Of a DNA stretch of 64,000 nucleotides, positions 1 through 7,923 are shown one piece after another (within the stretch, counting starts at the first letter, position 1; every line of letters starts with the position of its first letter). Location of the stretch: assembly GCF_963662885.1 (NCBI RefSeq), contig NZ_OY760055.1, positions 730,421 through 794,420 of the forward strand, in the 5' to 3' direction. Origin of the DNA: an uncultured Pseudodesulfovibrio sp. Lineage in GTDB: Bacteria > Desulfobacterota > Desulfovibrionia > Desulfovibrionales > Desulfovibrionaceae. Under the pieces are notes generated by a model. The model ran no database searches and was not told the DNA's origin. It saw only the letters and a program-made list of their open reading frames with translations. Both the position numbers and the translations under genes were made by a program.

Positions 1-1
1 C

Positions 2-337
2 TCGGGCAAGCCCCGCGTGTCCGCGTGGAAGTACTGGCTCGGCGTGGGCAAGTGCATCCAGGCCGATTTCCTGCTGGTTCCGCAACTGACCACCTGGCGT
101 GAGCGCGTGGGCAGCGACGCGGGCGTGGAAACTCCGGCCTCGGTCGCCATCGACTTTTACCTTATCGACGTCAAGAACGAGCGGATGATCCGCTCCCGCT
201 ATGAAGAGACCCAGCAGTCCCTGCTGGAAAACCTCTATAACGCCAAGAAGTTCGCTGCCCGTGGCGGCAAGTGGGTGACCGCCACCCGACTGGCCCGCGA
301 CGGCATGGACGAGAAACTCATGGAACTCGGATTATGA
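2..337 (+). CDS. Putative envelope lipoprotein, C-terminal part (5' truncated)
   Basis: The reading frame is open from the first bases of the window to a TGA at 335-337, so only the C-terminal 111 residues are visible and the start lies outside. A GTG at 17 is an internal valine, not a convincing start. The fragment has a VPQLTTW segment, then an acidic and basic stretch ending KLMELGL, and no membrane helix. The pattern (a conserved core reporting a 'DFYLIDVKNERMI' type strand) resembles TolB-like or LpoB-like lipoproteins seen beside hisA in desulfovibrios, but this is recollection and not proof. Its stop overlaps the hisA start by four bases (ATGA), so the two are translationally coupled. 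Confidence 0.6.
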   Translation, partial: SGKPRVSAWKYWLGVGKCIQADFLLVPQLTTWRERVGSDAGVETPASVAIDFYLIDVKNERMIRSRYEETQQSLLENLYNAKKFAARGGKWVTATRLARDGMDEKLMELGL

Positions 338-1062
338 TTCTTTTTCCCGCTGTAGACATCAAGAACGGTGAGTGCGTCCGCCTGGCTCAGGGCAAAGAGG
401 ACGAGGTCACCGTATTCGCCTCAGACCCTATCGCCCAGGCCCGTTACTGGGAAGACCTCGGCGCGCGCTACCTCCACGTTGTGGACCTGGACGGAGCCTT
501 TTCCGGCGTGCCCAAGAACTTCGACCTCATCAAGGCCATCTGCTCCGAGATAGACATTCCCGTTCAGCTCGGCGGCGGCATCCGCGACATCGCCACGGCT
601 CAAAAGTACATTGAGGCAGGCGTGCGTCGGCTGATCATCGGCACCATGGCCTTGGAGAATCCGCAACTCTTTTCCGACCTCTGTCAGGCCTTGCCTGGAC
701 GTATCGGCGTTTCTCTGGACGCTGTGGACGGCAAGCTCAAGACCAAGGGATGGGTCGAGGACGCGGGGATGACCATAGACGATGTCTTGCCCCGTCTGGA
801 AAAGGACGGCATCCGCTTCATCGTTTACACCGACATCGCCCGTGACGGCATGCAGACCGGCGTCAACCTCGAAGCCCTGGCCGCACTGTGCGCCAAGACG
901 ACCGTCCCGGTCATCGCCGCCGGCGGCGTCCATACCCTCGACGACATCAAAAATCTCTACCCGCTGTCCAAGAAAGGCCTCGAAGGGGCCATCTCCGGCC
1001 GCGCCATCTACGTTGGTACCCTCGACGTCAAAGAGGCCAACATCTGGATCGACGCGCAGTAG
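334..1062 (+). CDS. hisA: HisA: phosphoribosylformimino-AICAR ribotide isomerase
   Basis: Histidine biosynthesis step four: opens the ribose of ProFAR by an Amadori rearrangement in the cytoplasm. The 242-residue product is normal family length and a single TIM barrel. The N-terminal PAVDIKNG strand carries the first catalytic aspartate, LGGGIRD is the first phosphate-binding loop, and the second half has the YTDIARDGM strand with the second catalytic aspartate and the AAGGVH loop. The ATG at 334 was chosen because it starts the PAVDIKNG-containing frame exactly and overlaps the upstream stop; the frame is open further upstream to 271 but that part is in the preceding gene. A strong terminator follows directly. 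No other his genes are in view. Confidence 0.96.
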   Translation: MILFPAVDIKNGECVRLAQGKEDEVTVFASDPIAQARYWEDLGARYLHVVDLDGAFSGVPKNFDLIKAICSEIDIPVQLGGGIRDIATAQKYIEAGVRRLIIGTMALENPQLFSDLCQALPGRIGVSLDAVDGKLKTKGWVEDAGMTIDDVLPRLEKDGIRFIVYTDIARDGMQTGVNLEALAALCAKTTVPVIAAGGVHTLDDIKNLYPLSKKGLEGAISGRAIYVGTLDVKEANIWIDAQ

Positions 1063-1087
1063 GGCGGTTAGTACGCAATCTAAAAAA

Positions 1088-1115
1088 GGCGATCGCAGCG
1101 CGGTCGCCTTTTTTT
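1088..1115 (+). terminator. Intrinsic terminator of hisA
   Basis: Nine-base-pair stem (1088-1096 with 1100-1108, one G-U pair), three-base loop, then seven T. It sits 25 bases after the hisA stop. Confidence 0.88.
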
Positions 1116-1126
1116 GCCTCCGGCGG

Positions 1127-1183
1127 CCGGGGGAAGGGGAAGGAAAACCCTTTGAAAAGGGCTTTTCCCTCCCCTTCCCCCGG
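1127..1183. repeat. 57-base G+A/C+T palindromic element
   Basis: Near-perfect inverted repeat: 1127-1140 pairs with 1170-1183 (14 bp), 1142-1147 with 1163-1168, and 1148-1153 with 1156-1161, closing on a GA loop. One strand is almost pure purine in its left arm. It follows the hisA terminator by 11 bases and lacks a T-run, so it is not needed for termination. It looks like a dispersed intergenic palindrome rather than a gene. Nothing else of this kind was seen in the window. Confidence 0.7.
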
Positions 1184-1244
1184 ACCCCCATCCCCATCCT
1201 TTCCTAAACTTCATGTAGCCGCTTCGCGGGGTAGGGCGCATAAA

Positions 1245-1278
1245 AGGGCCTTCGACTCATTCTTGAGTCGAAGGCCCT
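1245..1278. terminator. Long perfect hairpin, probable bidirectional terminator
   Basis: Fifteen perfect base pairs (1245-1259 with 1264-1278) around a TTCT loop. Read leftward it is followed by TTTTA, and rightward by a T-rich stretch, so it could end the leftward mscS transcript as well as any readthrough from hisA. Confidence 0.7.
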
Positions 1279-1373
1279 GTCATTTTCTTTGGAGCGATTC
1301 GGGTGCGCAGCCCCCGACAGCGGCTCTTTCTTCTTTCGCCGTCAAATCGGCCTCGGGATAGGCTTTCGAGAGT

Positions 1374-1468
1374 GGTGCAGCTGTGCATTTTCTTTCGGTG
1401 GGCGCTGACCGCAGCGTAGCCGTCTACGTGAGGATCAGCGTCCGCCGGAAAAAATGTGCAGATGCGCC
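1374..1468. repeat. 95-base imperfect palindrome (REP-like)
   Basis: Arms 1374-1410 and 1432-1468 are imperfect reverse complements, and the centre holds a small perfect hairpin (CGTAG, four bases, CTACG). The whole element would fold into one long extrahairpin. It ends 22 bases before the mscS stop codon. Together with the elements at 1127-1183 and 1245-1278 it fills the 430-base gap between hisA and mscS, in which I see no gene. Confidence 0.6.
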
Positions 1469-1490
1469 GCTATCGGAAGCCGCCCCCCCC

Positions 1491-2321
1491 TTACTCCGCA
1501 TCCCCGGTAGGGTAGATGTGGACGTCTTGCTGCGGGTACGGGATGGAGATGCCTTCCTGGTCGAATACCAGCTTCACCTTTTCGGTCAGTGCGAAATACA
1601 CGCCCCAGTAATCGCCGGTCTTGCACCACGGACGGACCACGAAGTTGACCGAGGAGTCGGCCAGTTCCATGACCTCGATGACAGGCTTGGGCTCGGCCAG
1701 AACGCGCGGTTCCTCGGAAACGATACGCTCCAGGGTCTTCTTGGCCTTGAGCAGGTCGTCGTCGTAGCCGATGCCGAAGGTCATGTCCACACGCCGGGTT
1801 TCATTGGCGCTCACGTTCGTAATGGTTCCGCCGAGCACTGCGGAGTTGGGCACGGTGATGACCTTGTTGTCCGGGGTGGTCAGGACGGTGTTGAAAATGT
1901 TGATGGCCGTGACCGTCCCGGACTGGCCGCCTGCGGTGACGTAGTCGCCCTTCTTGAAGAACTTGAGCAGGATGAGCATGACGCCCGCCGCAAAGTTGGA
2001 CAAGGAGTCCTTGAGAGCGAGACCGACGGCCAAGCCTGCGGCACCGAGTACGGCGAGGAAGCTGGTCACGTTGATGCCTGCCTGGCCCAGCGCCGCGATG
2101 ACCACGGCGGCGATCAGCGCGTAGTAGGTGATGTTCTTGAGGAACGAGGCCAGTGTCTCGTCCACCCTGGCTTTGAGGAGAATCTTTCGGGTCCCGTTGG
2201 CCAACCCTTTGGCGATCATCCGTCCGATAATGAATATGAGCAGCGCCACGATAATACGCAGTCCGTACTGAGTTACATAAGCGACAATGGTGTCGGTCAT
2301 TTGGGAGATGTCGATTTCCAT
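1491..2321 (-). CDS. MscS-family mechanosensitive channel
   Basis: Small-conductance mechanosensitive channel of the inner membrane, relieving turgor on osmotic downshift. The 276-residue protein has the short MscS layout: three N-terminal helices, with the pore helix rich in Gly/Ala (SFLAVLGAAGLAVGLALKDS), then the beta domain with the PFRVGD-like FFKKGDYV segment and the NVSANETRR region, and a C-terminal alpha/beta domain. The frame is open 38 codons further upstream, but the ATG at 2321 has a good ribosome site (GGAGGAACC) just before it and begins a normal MscS N-terminus. Which MscS subfamily it belongs to cannot be told by eye. Confidence 0.93.
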   Translation of the reverse strand: MEIDISQMTDTIVAYVTQYGLRIIVALLIFIIGRMIAKGLANGTRKILLKARVDETLASFLKNITYYALIAAVVIAALGQAGINVTSFLAVLGAAGLAVGLALKDSLSNFAAGVMLILLKFFKKGDYVTAGGQSGTVTAINIFNTVLTTPDNKVITVPNSAVLGGTITNVSANETRRVDMTFGIGYDDDLLKAKKTLERIVSEEPRVLAEPKPVIEVMELADSSVNFVVRPWCKTGDYWGVYFALTEKVKLVFDQEGISIPYPQQDVHIYPTGDAE

Positions 2322-2424
2322 GGTTCCTCCGAAAAAAAATGGGATGTTATATTCTTCTTTCAATAGCAAAAAACAGGGTGAGAGCAAACAAGGTTTTGGG
2401 GAGAAATGCCAGAAAAAAGAAGTG

Positions 2425-2571
2425 CTACCGGGCACATTTTTTCAAGTGCGTTGTGATGAGGTTCAGATCGCCCGAGATGACGGGCGTCATGTAGAGAAGC
2501 CCGAAAAGGGCAATCGGAAGGAGAATCGCCCACATTTCTCCGTGGAACACGGCGGGCATCGTCGCCGCCAC
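2425..2571 (-). CDS. Small single-helix membrane protein, candidate
   Basis: A 48-residue frame (GTG at 2571, or ATG at 2559 giving 44) that was too short for routine calling. AGGAAACAA stands just before the GTG at good spacing. The product has one hydrophobic stretch, MWAILLPIALFGLLYMT, followed by a polar tail ending in KKCAR. It lies 29 bases after the stop of the leftward membrane protein gene at 2601-3080 and 100 bases before mscS, all on one strand. I know no family for it. Without conservation data it could still be chance, but the ribosome site, hydrophobic core and operon position agree. Confidence 0.45.
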   Translation of the reverse strand: MAATMPAVFHGEMWAILLPIALFGLLYMTPVISGDLNLITTHLKKCAR

Positions 2572-2600
2572 TTGTTTCCTTCGGTCTTTTCGTGTGCGGG

Positions 2601-3080
2601 TCAGGCCAGAAGTCTGCGTAGCCTGTTCTCGATTCTTTGTTGGAATACTGCGCCCATGATGAGCACAATGAGAATCATGAAGCAGTCCAGCACCAGGAAA
2701 CCTGCGCTATTCGCCAGATCATGCAGATTGAATTCAACACCGTCGATCAGGAAACGAAGGTAAAGCAGGAAGGGAAGCAGCGCCAACAGGACAAAGGCGG
2801 CTGTCAAAAACACGGAGGGTTTGAGCCGACCGTTGAGCGTGACGGATTCGGACGAATTCGTGAAACGGCCTTGGAATGTGGCGACAGGAACCGGCCAGAG
2901 AACCGAGTAATAATCGAGATCCACGGCGTCGCCCATGGCGTATCCGGTCAGAGCGGACAGGAACAAGCCGCGTCTTGGACTGTCCAGCCCATCTTTGATG
3001 CGGCTTTTGGCCTCCTCCGTCGCTCTGGCGGTTTCAATGCGTATTTCACGCCCTTTGAAGAACGCGGAGAAAAAATGCAT
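2601..3080 (-). CDS. Hypothetical membrane protein, two to three helices
   Basis: A 159-residue product I do not recognise. The N-terminal half is polar with a KGREIRIETARATEEA stretch; two strong hydrophobic segments lie in the C-terminal half (around residues 90-112, and 127-147), and the end is basic (RIENRLRRLLA). The start at 3080 is only three bases after the upstream glycosyltransferase stop, and its ribosome site (GGGGAGTAA) lies inside the end of that gene, so the two are very probably co-translated. Function unknown; a role in the cell envelope is only suggested by the neighbour. Confidence 0.7.
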   Translation of the reverse strand: MHFFSAFFKGREIRIETARATEEAKSRIKDGLDSPRRGLFLSALTGYAMGDAVDLDYYSVLWPVPVATFQGRFTNSSESVTLNGRLKPSVFLTAAFVLLALLPFLLYLRFLIDGVEFNLHDLANSAGFLVLDCFMILIVLIMGAVFQQRIENRLRRLLA

Positions 3081-3083
3081 GGA

Positions 3084-3842
3084 TTACTCCCCGCCCCATT
3101 TTCCCTGTTCTTCTACCCGGATGTACTTCTGGAAGGTGTAGTAGAACCCGGCCAGTGCGTTGCACAGACCGGCAGTGCCGTCCAGGAAGCCGAGCTTGAG
3201 CAGGTAAAGCTTGATAAAGCGCATAACGGCGTGGAGGAGGGCTCGGGCCGTACCTCCCTTGCGGCCCTTTTCGCGCAGGGCGGTGGCCCCCTCTTCGGCG
3301 TAATAGTTGATCTTGTCCATATGCTGCCGAAAGGATTCGTAAGGGTAGTGCAGGATGTCGCCGGACAGCTTCCTGGTCTCGCCGAGCGCATTGAAGTGGT
3401 AGTGTGCGCCCGAAGCGGTGACCTCCATTTGACCGGCCCTGAAGACACGGAAAAGGTAGTCCGGGTACCACCCGGAGTGTTTCATGAACCGGTTGAAATA
3501 AAAGGAGCTGCGCGGCACGTAATAGCCTGCCACCGGTTCACTGGCCTCGAGCCGGTCCTCGATGTTGGCGCGCAGTTCATCGGTCAGCATTTCGTCCTGG
3601 TCGAGCGAGACAACCCAGGCCGTACCGATTTCCTTCAGGGCGAAGTCGAACTGGTCCACCGGGCCGGGCCAGGGCCTGACCACGACCCGTGCACCACATT
3701 TTTCCGCGATTTCGCGGGTGCGGTCCGTGGACTGCGAGTCCACCACCAGCAATTCATCGCAGAAGTCGAGCGATTTGAGGCATTTTTCGAGCCACCGTTC
3801 GCCATTATATGTCAAAACCAGGCCGGTTACGGTTTCGCGCAT
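3084..3842 (-). CDS. Family 2 glycosyltransferase, WaaE/LgtF-like
   Basis: Transfers a sugar from a nucleotide donor, probably onto LPS core oligosaccharide on the cytoplasmic face. The 252-residue GT-A fold starts with TGLVLTYNGERWLEKCLKSL, then VVDSQSTDRT (nucleotide binding) and SLDQDEMLT, the DxD-type metal site. The C-terminal part has the aromatic GWYPDYLFRVFRAG and LLHAVMRFIKLYLLKLGF segments typical of the WaaE/KdtX group that adds a beta-1,4 glucose to heptose I; the exact sugar is inference. Leftward transcription, with the membrane protein gene 2601-3080 just downstream. Starts with ATG at 3842. Confidence 0.88.
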   Translation of the reverse strand: MRETVTGLVLTYNGERWLEKCLKSLDFCDELLVVDSQSTDRTREIAEKCGARVVVRPWPGPVDQFDFALKEIGTAWVVSLDQDEMLTDELRANIEDRLEASEPVAGYYVPRSSFYFNRFMKHSGWYPDYLFRVFRAGQMEVTASGAHYHFNALGETRKLSGDILHYPYESFRQHMDKINYYAEEGATALREKGRKGGTARALLHAVMRFIKLYLLKLGFLDGTAGLCNALAGFYYTFQKYIRVEEQGKWGGE

Positions 3843-3901
3843 GAGTTTTCTCCTTGAACAGGGGGATCATAGCCGCTATCGGCGGCCCGGTCCATCCGAA
3901 A

Positions 3902-3935
3902 CAAAAAGGCCCCCCTTCCTGCGAAGAGGGGCCTT
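3902..3935 (-). terminator. Terminator of uraA
   Basis: Read leftward: AAGGCCCC pairs with GGGGCCTT, with extra pairing inside the loop (CTTC/GAAG), followed by TTTTTG. Lies 15 bases after the uraA stop codon. Confidence 0.8.
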
Positions 3936-3949
3936 GGGTGAACGGGATG

Positions 3950-5314
3950 CTAGAGTTCCGCGGGGTCGTTCTCGTCGTTGCAGTCCTTGCAGGGCAGGAC
4001 GAGGTTCAGGACCACGCCGGCAATGGCGCCCAGGCCGATGCCCTTGAGGTCGGTGATGCCGATGTTCAGGACCATGCCGCCCAGGCCGAAGACCAGGATG
4101 ATGGCCACGATGATCATGTTGCGGGGCAGGAGCAGGTCGATCTGGGAGCGCACCAGGGTGCTCAGGCCGATAACCGTGATGGCGCCGAACAGCAGCAGCA
4201 TGATACCGCCCATGACCGGCATGGGGATGGTGTTCAGGAAGCCGCCGAGCTTGCCGACAAAGGCGAGCAGCACGGCCACGATGGCCGCCCAGGTCATGAT
4301 CGCGGGGTTGAAGGCGCGGGTCAGGGCCACGGCGCCGGAAACCTCGGAGTAGGTGGTGTTCGGCGGGCCGCCGAGCATGGAGGCCAGGGAGGTGGCCAGA
4401 CCGTCGCCGAGCATGGTGTTCTGAATGCCGGGATCCTTGACGTAGTCCTTGCCGGAGATGGAGCCGATGGCCAGGATGTCGCCGAAGTGCTCGATGGCCG
4501 GGGCGATGGCGATGGGGACCACGTAGAGGATGGCCTCCCAGCTCCAGGTGGGCGTGGTGAAGTTCGGAACGGCGAAGAGCTTGGCCTTGCTGACGGCGTC
4601 AAAGGAGATCAGGGTTCCGTCCATCCACGGGGCCAGGCCCATGCCGTTGACCTTGCCGTCCACGGCGGAATTGACGAAGCTCTGGTACATGGAAGCGGTC
4701 ACGCCGGTGGCATCCATGATCATCGAGCAGGCGTAACCCGCAATGATGCCGCACAGGATGGGCACGAGCTTGAACCAGCCCTTGCCGAGCAGGGACACCA
4801 TGATGGTGGTCAGCAAGGCCACGCCAGCCACGATCATGGACGGGATCTGGGGTTCGAGCCAGATCTGGCCGTTATGGCCCAGCGCCATGTTCACGGCCAC
4901 CGGGCAGAGAATCAGCCCGATGAGCATGATCACGGGACCGGTGACCACGGGGGGCAGGAGCTTATGCAGGAAGCCCGCGCCGAAGAAGCGGATACACAGG
5001 CTGATGATCACGTACAGGCCGCCTGCAGCGACCAGGCCGCACATGATCTCGGGATAGGTGAACTCGCCCTGCTGGGCCGCGAAGAGCGGCGGAAGGAAGG
5101 CGAAGGACGAAGCCAGGAAGACCGGAACCTTGCCCCTGGTAATGACCTGGAACAGCAGGGTGCCGATACCCGCCGTGAACAGGGCCACATTGGAATCGAT
5201 GCCCGTCAGAATCGGCACCAGGACCAATGCGCCGAATGCCACGAAAAGCATCTGCGCGCCCAGCAAGGCGTCCTTTAGTTTGAAATTGTATTCGGTGGAA
5301 TGCACGTCACTCAT
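3950..5314 (-). CDS. uraA: Uracil/xanthine permease (NCS2 family)
   Basis: Inner-membrane proton symporter bringing uracil (or a related nucleobase) into the cell. The 454-residue product has the NCS2 layout of 14 membrane segments in two inverted repeats. The substrate and proton-site helices are seen as PAIEHFGDILAIGSISGKD and the conserved GGPPNTTYSE motif near residue 310. The frame extends to a GTG at 5326, but the ATG at 5314 is better placed after AGGAG. It follows upp on the same strand, separated by a strong terminator, so the pair forms a uracil salvage unit and specificity for uracil is favoured. A terminator follows the stop. Confidence 0.94.
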   Translation of the reverse strand: MSDVHSTEYNFKLKDALLGAQMLFVAFGALVLVPILTGIDSNVALFTAGIGTLLFQVITRGKVPVFLASSFAFLPPLFAAQQGEFTYPEIMCGLVAAGGLYVIISLCIRFFGAGFLHKLLPPVVTGPVIMLIGLILCPVAVNMALGHNGQIWLEPQIPSMIVAGVALLTTIMVSLLGKGWFKLVPILCGIIAGYACSMIMDATGVTASMYQSFVNSAVDGKVNGMGLAPWMDGTLISFDAVSKAKLFAVPNFTTPTWSWEAILYVVPIAIAPAIEHFGDILAIGSISGKDYVKDPGIQNTMLGDGLATSLASMLGGPPNTTYSEVSGAVALTRAFNPAIMTWAAIVAVLLAFVGKLGGFLNTIPMPVMGGIMLLLFGAITVIGLSTLVRSQIDLLLPRNMIIVAIILVFGLGGMVLNIGITDLKGIGLGAIAGVVLNLVLPCKDCNDENDPAEL

Positions 5315-5379
5315 CGTTTTACCCACTCCTCTCTCTTGGTTGCGGAGCCCCCCGACTCCAGTGTTGCCCCTCTGGCCTC

Positions 5380-5406
5380 AAAAAAAGGCACGCTGTGCAG
5401 CGTGCC
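5380..5406 (-). terminator. Intercistronic terminator between upp and uraA
   Basis: Read leftward: GGCACGCTG, two-base loop, CAGCGTGCC, then seven T. A perfect nine-base stem starting six bases after the upp stop and 65 bases before the uraA start. Confidence 0.88.
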
Positions 5407-5412
5407 CTTTGC

Positions 5413-6039
5413 CTACTTGGTGCCGAATATCTTGTCCCCCGCGTCTCCAAGACCGGGGATGATATAGCCTACGTCGTTTAATTTTTCATCCACCGCCGCG
5501 GTGTAGATGTCCACGTCGGGGTGTTCTTTCAGGATGCGCTCGATGCCTTCCGGCGCGGCGCAGAGGAACAGGCCGCGGATGGATTTGCAACCCGCTTCCT
5601 TGAGCAGCTTGATGGTCGCGTTCAGGGTACCGCCGGTGGCCAGCATGGGGTCCAGGATCAGGGCCATGCGCTTATCGATGCGTTTGGCCAGTTTGACATA
5701 GTACTGGACAGGCTCCAGGGTTTCCTCGTTGCGGTAGAAACCGACAACGGACGCCTTGGCGCCGGGGATCATGTCGTACACGCCGTCGATCATGCCCAGG
5801 CCCGCGCGCAGGATGGGCACGACAGTGACCATCTTGCCTTTGATGCAGTCCACCTCGACCTTGCCCGCCCATCCCTTGATGGTCTTCTTTTCGGTTTCGA
5901 AATCCTTGGTCGCCTCATAGGTCAGAAGGCGGGTGATTTCGTTTGCCAGTGTCCGGAAATGGCTGGTGGAAATGTCGTGCTGACGGAGCAGACCAACCTT
6001 GTGCCGGATAAGCGGGTGGTCAACCAGGTGTAAGGCCAT
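5413..6039 (-). CDS. upp: Uracil phosphoribosyltransferase
   Basis: Makes UMP from uracil and PRPP in pyrimidine salvage; cytoplasmic. 208 residues, the usual length for Upp. Visible motifs are LRAGLGM (near residue 80), the PRPP-binding DPMLATGGT loop and the C-terminal uracil site YIIPGLGDAGDKIFGT. The frame is open 15 codons further upstream, but the ATG at 6039 begins the standard MALHLVDHPLI N-terminus and has GAGAGG in front. Co-directional with uraA, which supplies its substrate; a strong terminator between them should lower or control uraA expression. Confidence 0.97.
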   Translation of the reverse strand: MALHLVDHPLIRHKVGLLRQHDISTSHFRTLANEITRLLTYEATKDFETEKKTIKGWAGKVEVDCIKGKMVTVVPILRAGLGMIDGVYDMIPGAKASVVGFYRNEETLEPVQYYVKLAKRIDKRMALILDPMLATGGTLNATIKLLKEAGCKSIRGLFLCAAPEGIERILKEHPDVDIYTAAVDEKLNDVGYIIPGLGDAGDKIFGTK

Positions 6040-6210
6040 GTTTGCCTCTCTTTGGGTTTTGATAATATGTAGAGAAAGTTTCAATTGCGCAAAATTTCTT
6101 TTTTCTAAGCCTATGCCGGGAGCGGGTCAAGGGCCAATTTTGTAAACGACGAGTACATAAAACCAATTTGAATTTTACTTTCCAATGATTCCCGGTATAT
6201 CACCTTGATC

Positions 6211-7923
6211 ATGACAAATGAGAAATCTGAACAGTGGTGGGAACGCACCATTACATTGAGTGACGCAGGAGTACGGCTGGACAAGTTCTGGGGCCGTGAG
6301 CTGGCCGAAGAGGGCGTTTCCCGTGGCCGCATCAAAGGTTGGATAGAAGCCGGTCTGGCTCTGGTGGACGGTGAGGTCTCCCTCAAGGGGAACCGCAAGT
6401 TGGCCCGCGGGCAGACCGTGACGCTCAAGGCCGCCGAGCCCGAGCCGGGCGAATATGCTGCCGAGCCTGTTCGTGGCGATATCGAAGCCGTGTTCGAGGA
6501 CGAGGACATGCTTGTCGTGGTCAAGCCCGCAGGGTTGACCACGCACCCGGCTCCGGGCGAACCCGGCCCCACCCTGGTCAACCTGTTAATCCATCAATGG
6601 CCTGACATCGCCGCCGAGAACAGTTCCATGGACCCGCAGCGGCCCGGTATCGTCCACCGTCTGGACAAGGATACCTCAGGCCTCATGGCCGTGGCCCGGA
6701 ACGAACCGGCTCGACTGGCTCTGTCGGACAGCTTTGCCGGACGCAGGACGTTCAAGGTATATCTGGCCCTTGTCCACGGCTGTCCCAAACAAGCCAGGGG
6801 GACCGTGGATGCGCCCATGGGACGACATCCCAGCCGAAAGACCCAGATGGCCGTTGTGCCCAAGGGCGGGCGCGAGGCTCGCAGCGACTACCGGGTGCTC
6901 TGGACCGGGCCGCGCGGTCTGGCCTCACTGGTGGCCGTGCGCATCCACACCGGCCGGACTCACCAGATTCGCGTGCACATGGCCCATCTCGGCCACCCGC
7001 TGCTCGGCGATGCGGTCTATGGCGCGCGGGAAAACGCCGAGTGGTCGAGGCGGCCCGATCGGCTGGCCGCGTTGGCCCCACGACAGATGCTCCACGCCTT
7101 TTACCTCGGCGTTCCCCATCCGGAAACGGGTGAGCCGGTGACCCGCTGGCTGGCCCCGCCCGAGGATTTTCAGACCCTTTTGGCCGGGTTGACCCGCGAG
7201 TGCCTGCGCGTGGGTATCGTGGGTATGCCGGGCGGCGGCAAGTCCACCTTGCTCAAGGCATTGCGCGATATGGGACGCCCCTGTTTCTCGGCGGACGAGT
7301 CCGTGGCCGAACTGTACGCCCCAGGCGGGGACGGCGCGGCCATGATCCGGCAGCGCTTCGGCGGGCAATACACGCTGGATGACGGCGGAGTGGACAAGCC
7401 GGGGCTCTTCAAGGTGATGCGCGAGTCGGAGGGTGTGCGTCGGGAGGTCATGGATATGGTCCACCCCATGGTCCGTCACCAATGCGAGGAGTTCTTCATG
7501 GCCCATCGAGATGAACCCGTGGCCTATGCCGAGGTTCCCCTGCTGCTGGAAGGCGGATGGCACAAGTCCGGCATGGTCGATCTGGTGGCCGGGGTGCGGT
7601 GTCCCGAGGCCAAGCGGAACGGCGAATTGCGTGAGCTTCGCCATCTTTCCCCGGAGATGCTGGCCGTGTTCGATTCCTGGCAATGGCCCGAGGCCGACAA
7701 GCTCGCGGCCTGTGACGTGATCGTGGACAACGACAAGGGGTTGGCCGAACTGGCCGGGGAAGCGGGGCGTCTGGACGCGGCCGCCCAGGACGAATGGGAC
7801 CGGCGCAATATTGCGTTTCAGGGCTGGATGGATGCGCTGTGGCCTGATCTGGCCGATGAACTGGCCCCGGAAGCGGCTGAAAAGATGGCCGCCGAAGAGG
7901 GGGATGAGGGGGACGAGGCGTGA
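6211..7923 (+). CDS. coaE: Fusion: RluD/RluC-type pseudouridine synthase + dephospho-CoA kinase
   Basis: Two enzymes in one 570-residue chain. Residues about 10-75 are an S4 RNA-binding domain; about 85-320 are an RluA-family pseudouridine synthase with HRLDKDTSG (catalytic aspartate at residue 152) and the RIHTGRTHQIRVHM motif. From residue 333 a P-loop kinase begins (GIVGMPGGGKST, P-loop from residue 338), with the CoaE-type DMVHPMV and EVPLLLEGGW segments; CoaE phosphorylates dephospho-CoA in the last step of CoA synthesis. There is no stop or frameshift at the junction. ATG at 6211 was preferred to TTG at 6205; neither has a clear ribosome site. The stop overlaps the rhomboid gene start. 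No separate coaE is in view. Confidence 0.92.
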   Translation: MTNEKSEQWWERTITLSDAGVRLDKFWGRELAEEGVSRGRIKGWIEAGLALVDGEVSLKGNRKLARGQTVTLKAAEPEPGEYAAEPVRGDIEAVFEDEDMLVVVKPAGLTTHPAPGEPGPTLVNLLIHQWPDIAAENSSMDPQRPGIVHRLDKDTSGLMAVARNEPARLALSDSFAGRRTFKVYLALVHGCPKQARGTVDAPMGRHPSRKTQMAVVPKGGREARSDYRVLWTGPRGLASLVAVRIHTGRTHQIRVHMAHLGHPLLGDAVYGARENAEWSRRPDRLAALAPRQMLHAFYLGVPHPETGEPVTRWLAPPEDFQTLLAGLTRECLRVGIVGMPGGGKSTLLKALRDMGRPCFSADESVAELYAPGGDGAAMIRQRFGGQYTLDDGGVDKPGLFKVMRESEGVRREVMDMVHPMVRHQCEEFFMAHRDEPVAYAEVPLLLEGGWHKSGMVDLVAGVRCPEAKRNGELRELRHLSPEMLAVFDSWQWPEADKLAACDVIVDNDKGLAELAGEAGRLDAAAQDEWDRRNIAFQGWMDALWPDLADELAPEAAEKMAAEEGDEGDEA

